This document shows positions 59,001-64,000 of a stretch of 64,000 bases of DNA, piece by piece. The DNA lies in assembly GCA_033439265.1 (NCBI GenBank), contig JAVTVX010000017.1, forward strand, positions 10,562,001 to 10,626,000, written 5' to 3'. The position numbers and the translations under genes were made by a program. This DNA is from Dillenia suffruticosa (lineage: Eukaryota > Streptophyta > Magnoliopsida > Dilleniales > Dilleniaceae). The notes under the pieces were generated by a model that worked only from the letters and a program-made list of their open reading frames with translations, searched no databases and was not told the origin of the DNA. The stretch's first letter is position 1; each line of letters starts with the position of its first letter.

Positions 59001-62000
59001 GAACCCTTCTACATAGATCTCCCCCACTTGAGAAAAGCTTGGCCCCAAGTTCACTTCAAACAGTATACAACAACTGGTCATCACTTATAGAGATCCGCAA
59101 CATTAAGAGTTCTTGAGATCCCCACGGTCTTCGGCAAGTTGATGACAAAAGCATTATCATTAATCTTCATGAGAACACGGTACAGATCATATTACTTCAT
59201 CTTCAACTTGTTGTATGTCCCAACACAAAACCTCTCTTTGCATAGGAACACCATCACCTCTTCACCCTTTTCAAAGGAATGAACTGTCCTTCACCTATCA
59301 ACTGTTTTCTTTTATTGGCTGCAATTTTTTCTAAGTTCTCTCTAACCTCAGCTTATATTGCTTGAATTTGTTTAGCCGTATACTTTGCTATTGTTATTTA
59401 GGAAAAAGAAAGAGAGGAGAGGAAATTGAAGAGAGATATTGGGAGAACGTGACATTCCTAATCTGGTAGTCTCCAACTGTATATATACTAAAATACTGGA
59501 GTATAAAGGGACAAGAATACCCTTTTCCCTAATTCGTTAATAATCCCCCACATGCTGGAGCATATATATCATATGTGCTCAGCTTGTCACAAATATACCT
59601 CATTCTAGAGCCAATTAAAGGTTTAGTAAACAAATTAGCAAGCTAATCAATTGACCTCATTGATTGTGTACAAAGAATCCTTTATTCAATCTTTTCTCGA
59701 ACTACATGATAATCTACCTCAATGTGTTTTGTTCTTTCATGAAACATAGGATCAGATGCAATATGTATCGTTGCCTGATTACCACAAACAAGTGTCACAC
59801 GATCTGGTTGTTTAAACCCAAGTTCTTCCATCCTTTTTTTCAGCCAAACCAATTCATATGTAGTATCTGCCATAGCTCTATACTTTATTGATCTAGAAAC
59901 AATTGTTTGTTTCTTACTTCTCTAAGACACCAAGTTCTCTGTGACAAACACATAATATCCGGTAGTGGATCTTCTATTCTCTGGAGATCGTGCCCGATCT
60001 GCATCTGGGTATTCAACAATTTGAAGATGCCCATGATTCTTGTAGAGTTAAGAGCTCTTTTAAGATATCTCAAGATATGTATAACAGCATCCCAGGGACT
60101 AGTTCCTGGAGATTCTAGGAATCGGCTAACAATACTTATTGCATAGCCCTTATCTGGTCTTGTGACTGTCAAACAATTTAGTTTGCCAACTAATATTCGA
60201 TATTGATCAGGATCAGCCCAACATTTCATCCTTATCACTCACCAATTTGGTGTTAGGATCCATAGGAGTCTAAAGGCTTAGATCCAAGCATACGTGTCTC
60301 AGATAGTAAGTGAAGCACATATTTCCTTTGTGATAATGAAATTCCCTCACACCATCCAACAACCTCAATACCCAAGAAATATTTTAGCTTACCTAAGTCT
60401 TTGGTTTGAAATCTGCTATGAAAAAACAACTTCAATTTCTGTATTCCTTCTTTATCATCTCATGTGATAACAAAATCATCCACGTATCAATAAGATTTTC
60501 CCGCTAGGGCACCAATCATTGCTTTAAGTTCCTCAAAACCATCCATCAACTGCTGCTCTAAAGTCTCTATCTTTCTTTCCACAATAACCAAATGGTCCAT
60601 ATCAGCATTCAACATAGCCCACAATCTTTCAATGATGTCTGGAGATCAGTTGTTTCCTTTTATTTCACTTGACATCTTGCAAGTCTGGAAATTGGTTTCA
60701 TTGGTTCAAACTCCAAAACTACAAACTGTAATCCAAGGGAGTTGAGAGAAAATCAAACTTTTGATGATAATAATATATTAAAAATGTCTTACAAAACCCA
60801 AATAAGTAGTATTTATATCCAATAACCCTAGACGGTCAAAAAGGAAAGAAATTGATGAAAATTTAATGAAATTAGCATGAAAAATGGAAGATCTTATGTA
60901 GCTTTCTGTCAAAATGCCGCGGCCCTCGTGGAAAAATGCTGCGGTACAACTCTCAAAAATTGAGAGTTGTGCTATAGACAAATAAAGCTGCCGCACTATG
61001 GAGGGAGCACCATGGCATAACTGTCAAAAGGTGAGAGTTGCACTGCAAGGGGGTGCCACTGTGTTTTTCAGGAACTCCAGGGCACTTTTGTGCCTATTGC
61101 TCTCTTCTAACCTTGCAACCCTTTGCTCTTCTTTTGCGTGTTCCTATACCTCTTTTGCACATCGAATTGCCTCATAAACTTGTTGGCGAACTGTTCTACA
61201 TCATATCTAATCATCACAAGTAGGAACAGCATACAGGAACACAATTTTATGCAAAGCATTTTGAAGAGATAAATTTTCTTATTTTTGAAAAGTACACCAA
61301 GCATACCAAAACCGCAAGCAACTAAATAGAAATTGGCGTGCACGTGAAGAGTAGGAGGGTGGGGTGGTTTCCTAGGATACAAATAAATGCAAACCATGAA
61401 AAAGATAATTTGATACAAAGCTACACCAACCCAATGTTAGAGCTACAAATACTCTATGAGACCACTTAATGAAATATGAGTCATTTATTGCTAATGAACA
61501 TAATTTTGTCACAGATCAATCTCAGCCTCATGATCAGATTTATTCAGTTTGCTGACATAGACAAATTCTATTGCACACGCAAGCAGAAAAACTAACAAAT
61601 ATTGTGAAAAGAAATGACATTTTGCAAATGGAAGTAAGAAGCAAAGGGGATTTACGAAACAGTAAATGCAGAAAACATACCTTGCAAGTGCGATGACTAC
61701 ACCAGAAGCTACAAGCAAGCAGCCCAGTATTTGATTGAATGAGTACCTTCGGCCCAAGAGAAGGATAGAAAAAATCAGCTGCCACACCAAAAATGTCTGA
61801 CACAATACCCAGAAAAAAAAAAGGATTCAGCTTGAGAAGAAAGCATTCAGCGATAAAAAATAAAGCCCTTAGCTGACTTGTAAACAGAAAGTAAAACTAT
61901 AGAACTTGGACTTTGAAGCAAAGACAAAAGCCCAAAAAGAGAAATGATCTGAGTTATTTTAAGCAACTATCAACCAACGATATTGATTTCAGAATTTTAA

Positions 62001-63006
62001 AAATCTTTGAGTGCAAATTAGTAAAAGGTTTTGTTTGTTTTCATAGTCTCTTCCTTTCTTTCCATTTTCTCAGTGCTACATCTTCATAAAAAATTTGATC
62101 ACTGCACTGTACTGCAGAACTCCTTTTACACCAAATTTTCCCAGCCAAATGGAGGTAGGAAAATTTCTTCCTACTGAATGTAGGAGTGGCCGATGAAGAA
62201 GCTTGCAAATGCAAGTAGCTGATTACAGCAGAGGAGCCACTAGCAATCGGGATAGCAGTATTTACCTGTAACTACCTCCTAGTTTTTTTCCCCCCTCGGC
62301 CAATAGCTTGTTTGCAATTCATGAAACTGACACATGAGAAATGAACCTAGAGAGGTCGGATTCAACAGAAATACAAAGAACAGAAAGATCAAATGCTACA
62401 CTAGACTGCAATAGACCCAACCGATAAAAATTATGAGAGCCTTTGAAGGTATTGATTGCTTTGTGTTCACTGGAAGATGGGGACTACAGATCTTTGACAT
62501 CTTGAACTCAAGGCTTTCTGAATCCATTTTTTGTTGCAGTCTTTCTTGCATCACAAATACTTTTACTCAAGGTATGTTAATTCATCTGAGGCTTCTTGAA
62601 TCAACCCTAACACTAGATGTCTTGAGCTTAAGAAAGATGTGGAGACACAATGATTGTATCTTCCACTACATTCTAGGGGGTGCCAGAAGCTTCGGGTGAT
62701 GACACTAATTTATTTGTTAACAAATTATGAACAAAAGACAACAATCTTTTATAGAGAACAAAACATTTACAGCCCTATCATGATACAGAATCAGAAAAAT
62801 GGTAGAACAGCAAATGGAGAGGGAAAAAAGTCAAAGAACTTGGTGAACAAGAACAGACACATGATTTTATACACTATTGAATAAATTCACAGCTAATTAA
62901 ATTAACTACCAACGAGCTTGTATTTATCATTTATCCTAGTTAAACCGACAGATGTAAAGTCGAAGTACCTGATTTAATATAGGTATAGCTGGCCCAGGAA
63001 GCATGG
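55925..63006 (-). CDS. CLT: CRT-like plastid thiol/glutathione transporter gene (5' part outside window)
   Basis: Whole-gene entry for a homologue of Arabidopsis CLT proteins, relatives of the chloroquine-resistance transporter in the drug/metabolite transporter superfamily. They move glutathione and gamma-glutamylcysteine across the plastid envelope. Eight exons: 62969-63006, 61681-61796, 58371-58470, 58252-58287, 58096-58146, 56742-56865, 56161-56286, 55925-56073. Frames join without error, giving about 245 C-terminal residues; relatives have about 430-450. Motifs in order: [78 protein letters not shown] and LSLPLPYLP. Several membrane segments are evident. The intron 56287-56741 uses a GC donor. 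The N-terminal exons and transit peptide are right of the window. Which CLT paralogue this is remains open. Confidence 0.88.
56161..56286 (-). CDS. CLT: CLT exon ([11 protein letters not shown])
   Basis: 126 nt. Completes Gly, then [20 protein letters not shown] and [20 protein letters not shown], a pair of membrane segments typical of the family. Acceptor TTTCAG, donor GTGCCC. Confidence 0.9.
56287..56741 (-). other. CLT GC-AG intron
   Basis: 455-bp intron whose donor is GCAAGC and acceptor TTTCAG. Nothing else recognised. Confidence 0.8.
56742..56865 (-). CDS. CLT: CLT exon with GC donor
   Basis: 124 nt, phase 0 to 1. Codes [20 protein letters not shown], then [18 protein letters not shown] and GAA. 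It ends CAG|GCAAGC, a GC donor with otherwise perfect consensus; no GT donor nearby keeps the frame. Confidence 0.85.
56866..58095 (-). other. CLT intron with AAAAG repeat
   Basis: 1.23-kb GT-AG intron. Contains a C13-A run pair near 57413-57441 and an AAAAG repeat at about 57445-57485. No gene seen. Confidence 0.75.
58096..58146 (-). CDS. CLT: CLT exon ([11 protein letters not shown])
   Basis: 51 nt, 17 codons: [17 protein letters not shown], one of the clearest family signatures. Acceptor TTGCAG, donor GTAGTT. Confidence 0.9.
58252..58287 (-). CDS. CLT: CLT micro-exon (12 codons)
   Basis: 36 nt coding [12 protein letters not shown], matching the family's KEVIF.D...R.KG loop. Acceptor AACAG, donor GTATGG. 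Placed by frame and family order. Confidence 0.82.
58371..58470 (-). CDS. CLT: CLT exon (membrane segment)
   Basis: 100 nt. The first base completes Ser, then [20 protein letters not shown] and [13 protein letters not shown], a membrane helix in the position of the family's FWSLLM...LLQGAD segment. Acceptor TGCAG, donor GTTGAG. Confidence 0.85.
58541..59013 (-). repeat. Gypsy 3' LTR (old)
   Basis: Starts TGTAGAAGGGTTCACC directly after the polypurine tract AAGTGGGGGAGATC (minus strand). Diverged copy of 60702-61200. Confidence 0.7.
59020..59392 (-). mobile_element. Gypsy integrase C-terminal remnant
   Basis: Minus-strand frames give [17 protein letters not shown], then [25 protein letters not shown], stop, [20 protein letters not shown] and [15 protein letters not shown]. 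These are the integrase tail and GPF/Y-like region of plant gypsy elements, leading straight to the polypurine tract. Stops and a frameshift present. Confidence 0.75.
59393..60488 (-). mobile_element. Ty1/copia RT-RNase H fragment with 3' LTR
   Basis: Minus-strand frames: YVDDFVIT (about 60485), [17 protein letters not shown] and [18 protein letters not shown] (60400-60290), [40 protein letters not shown], then [18 protein letters not shown] and [18 protein letters not shown] (59870-59685). These are RT C-terminus and RNase H in order, with stops and frameshifts. Below about 59545 a short LTR-like tail ends TAAATAACA near 59393. The 5' two thirds of the element are missing. Confidence 0.75.
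60702..61200 (-). repeat. Gypsy 5' LTR (old)
   Basis: Starts TGTAGAACAGTTCGCC on the minus strand and ends near GTTTTGGAGTTTGAA. Diverged copy of 58541-59013; shared words include GTGCAAAAGAGG and GTTTTGGAGTTTGAA. Confidence 0.7.
61681..61796 (-). CDS. CLT: CLT exon ([10 protein letters not shown])
   Basis: 116 nt, phase 0 to 2. Codes [20 protein letters not shown] then [18 protein letters not shown], two membrane segments. Acceptor GTCAG, donor GTATGT. Confidence 0.9.
61797..62968 (-). other. CLT intron, no gene seen
   Basis: 1.17-kb GT-AG intron between the first two visible CLT exons. The 62433-62699 plus-strand ORF has no family resemblance. Confidence 0.7.
62969..63006 (-). CDS. CLT: CLT exon ([13 protein letters not shown])
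   Basis: 38 nt. The two leading bases complete an Ala codon, then [12 protein letters not shown], a strongly conserved CLT/CRT motif. Acceptor TTCACAG, donor GTACTT. The first CLT exon visible in the window; the preceding exon was not found up to base 64000. Confidence 0.85.
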
Positions 63007-64000
63007 CTGTGAAGAGATACAAAAAATGAACTGCAATCATTTCAACCAGAAAAGAAAATCCATTCTCTCTTTTTGGCACCACAAGCACATTACATTTGCC
63101 TAATTCATTGTAAGAACTGTGCAGACCACAATCAGAGGTCAGCATTTTACATTGAAGTTGTCCATTTTATAAAACTTGAGGAAACCACTTCATAATTTGT
63201 TCAAACTTCTTAGTCCACAACTTCCTCAATAACTCATTAACCAGGTCAATAAGAAAACTGTTTAACAAATAACATTTTATTATGCATATGCTTCTAGCCA
63301 GAATGAATCTCAAAATAAAGGCAAGGTCTTACATAATTTTATTATGATTTTATTATTGCTTCTGGTGTTGGTTGAAAATGCAATGACGGCAAAGATGGTG
63401 AGACTGCAGCGGTTAGTGAAGGATGTTAAACAGTGATGATCATGTAAAGTAAGTGGTAGGGTGACAATGACAGTTAGGATTTCACACCATTATTGATCTT
63501 GCATAGGTGTTAAAAGGGCGATATTTAACTACAACAAGAGACTTACCGGGCAATTTACAGTGATCAAAAAGTAATGGGTTTGACTGAAAACTAGGCTCCG
63601 CTTGGAGAACCATGATGTGATTACAGGGATGGTGCCTGAGGTGTCAAAGTAGGTGCCAAAATTTAAATCCATCAAGGGTCAAAATTTCAATAACATCATA
63701 GAGAATTCTATCTCAACAAGGCTTCTTTGGTCTTTTATAGATTATCAAATCCATACTTCCAACAAGAAATATGTCAAAGGGTTGGTGCTACCAAGTGTAC
63801 CAGAGGATTCATCAATCCCTGGAAATTAGTATTTTATAATTTCATAAATATTTACTTAGCAATGCAGAATTATTCTGAAGGAGCTCACTGATCAACTAGG
63901 ATGCAGTGGCTGTTTGATAGGGCATGATGTAAACCTTCTGTACATTGTATGTCTACCTTTTTCGTACAGCCAGTTGTTTTGGTAGATGGGCATGGAATGT
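63007..64000 (-). other. CLT upstream intron, nothing recognised
   Basis: Sequence to the right edge should be intron preceding the AMLPGP exon. I looked for the family's upstream membrane-segment exon and did not find it. Confidence 0.5.

Larger units (their letters stand above)
58541..61200 (-). mobile_element. Old Ty3/gypsy element with copia fragment inside (in CLT intron)
   Basis: In minus orientation: 5' LTR (60702-61200), a gag N-terminal part (about 60490-60690) with a coiled-coil-like [20 protein letters not shown], then abruptly copia pol (60488-59393), then a gypsy integrase C-terminal tail, and the 3' LTR (58541-59013). The gypsy interior from gag to integrase is missing. The LTRs are alignable but clearly diverged, so the element is old. 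It sits in the 3.2-kb CLT intron 58471-61680. Confidence 0.75.

Noticed and set aside
1-64000. CRISPR arrays, bacterial operons, organellar DNA, intact tRNA or rRNA genes
   Set aside because: No regularly spaced repeats, no bacterial gene layout, no plastid or mitochondrial genes; the only tRNA-like bodies have poly(A) tails and target duplications.

Overview
This is a stretch of a plant nuclear genome, most likely a flowering plant. The evidence is split genes with GT-AG introns, two plant gene families (SABRE and CRT-like plastid transporters), Ty1/copia and Ty3/gypsy elements primed by initiator-Met tRNA, plant-type LINEs, SINE-like retroposons, and AT-rich introns full of microsatellites. 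The species cannot be fixed from sequence alone.

Two protein genes are present, both on the minus strand and both cut by a window edge. (1) A SABRE/KINKY POLLEN homologue, a very large bridge-like lipid-transfer protein of the BLTP2/FMP27/hobbit family, runs from its ATG at 43713 down to at least 2994. I reconstructed 13 consecutive exons. Every junction keeps frame and has GT-AG borders, giving 5,993 nt or about 1,997 residues. The last quarter of the protein should lie left of base 1. Exons are only about 15% of the 40.7 kb span. Introns reach 8.3 kb and hold most of the repeats. (2) A CRT-like (CLT, plastid glutathione/thiol transporter type) gene runs from an internal exon at 63006 to its stop at 55925. 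Eight exons were found, about 245 C-terminal residues. One intron uses a GC-AG border.

Between the genes (43.7-55.9 kb) sits a complete, very young Ty1/copia element (47002-54204, minus strand). It has two 452-bp LTRs differing at two positions, a perfect 5-bp target-site duplication, an iMet primer-binding site, and a gag ORF and a pol ORF that overlap in different frames. Its 5' leader is unusually GC- and CpG-rich. Three short tRNA-derived retroposons on the minus strand lie between it and SABRE, two of them with clear long target-site duplications.

Older repeats fill the introns. Left edge: two LINE fragments. SABRE intron 7: a LINE and a copia RT fragment. Intron 5: two LINE 3' ends and an LTR-like block. 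Intron 4: a gypsy gag-protease fragment. Intron 1: a gypsy integrase/3' LTR, an inverted partner LTR, and two LINE 3' tails. CLT intron: a gypsy element whose interior is largely replaced by a copia fragment. Related LINE tails share a small 3' hairpin. No rRNA, intact tRNA gene or CRISPR array was recognised. I found no clearly new gene system; the most notable items are the young copia element with its odd promoter and leader, the retroposons, and the LINE hairpin.
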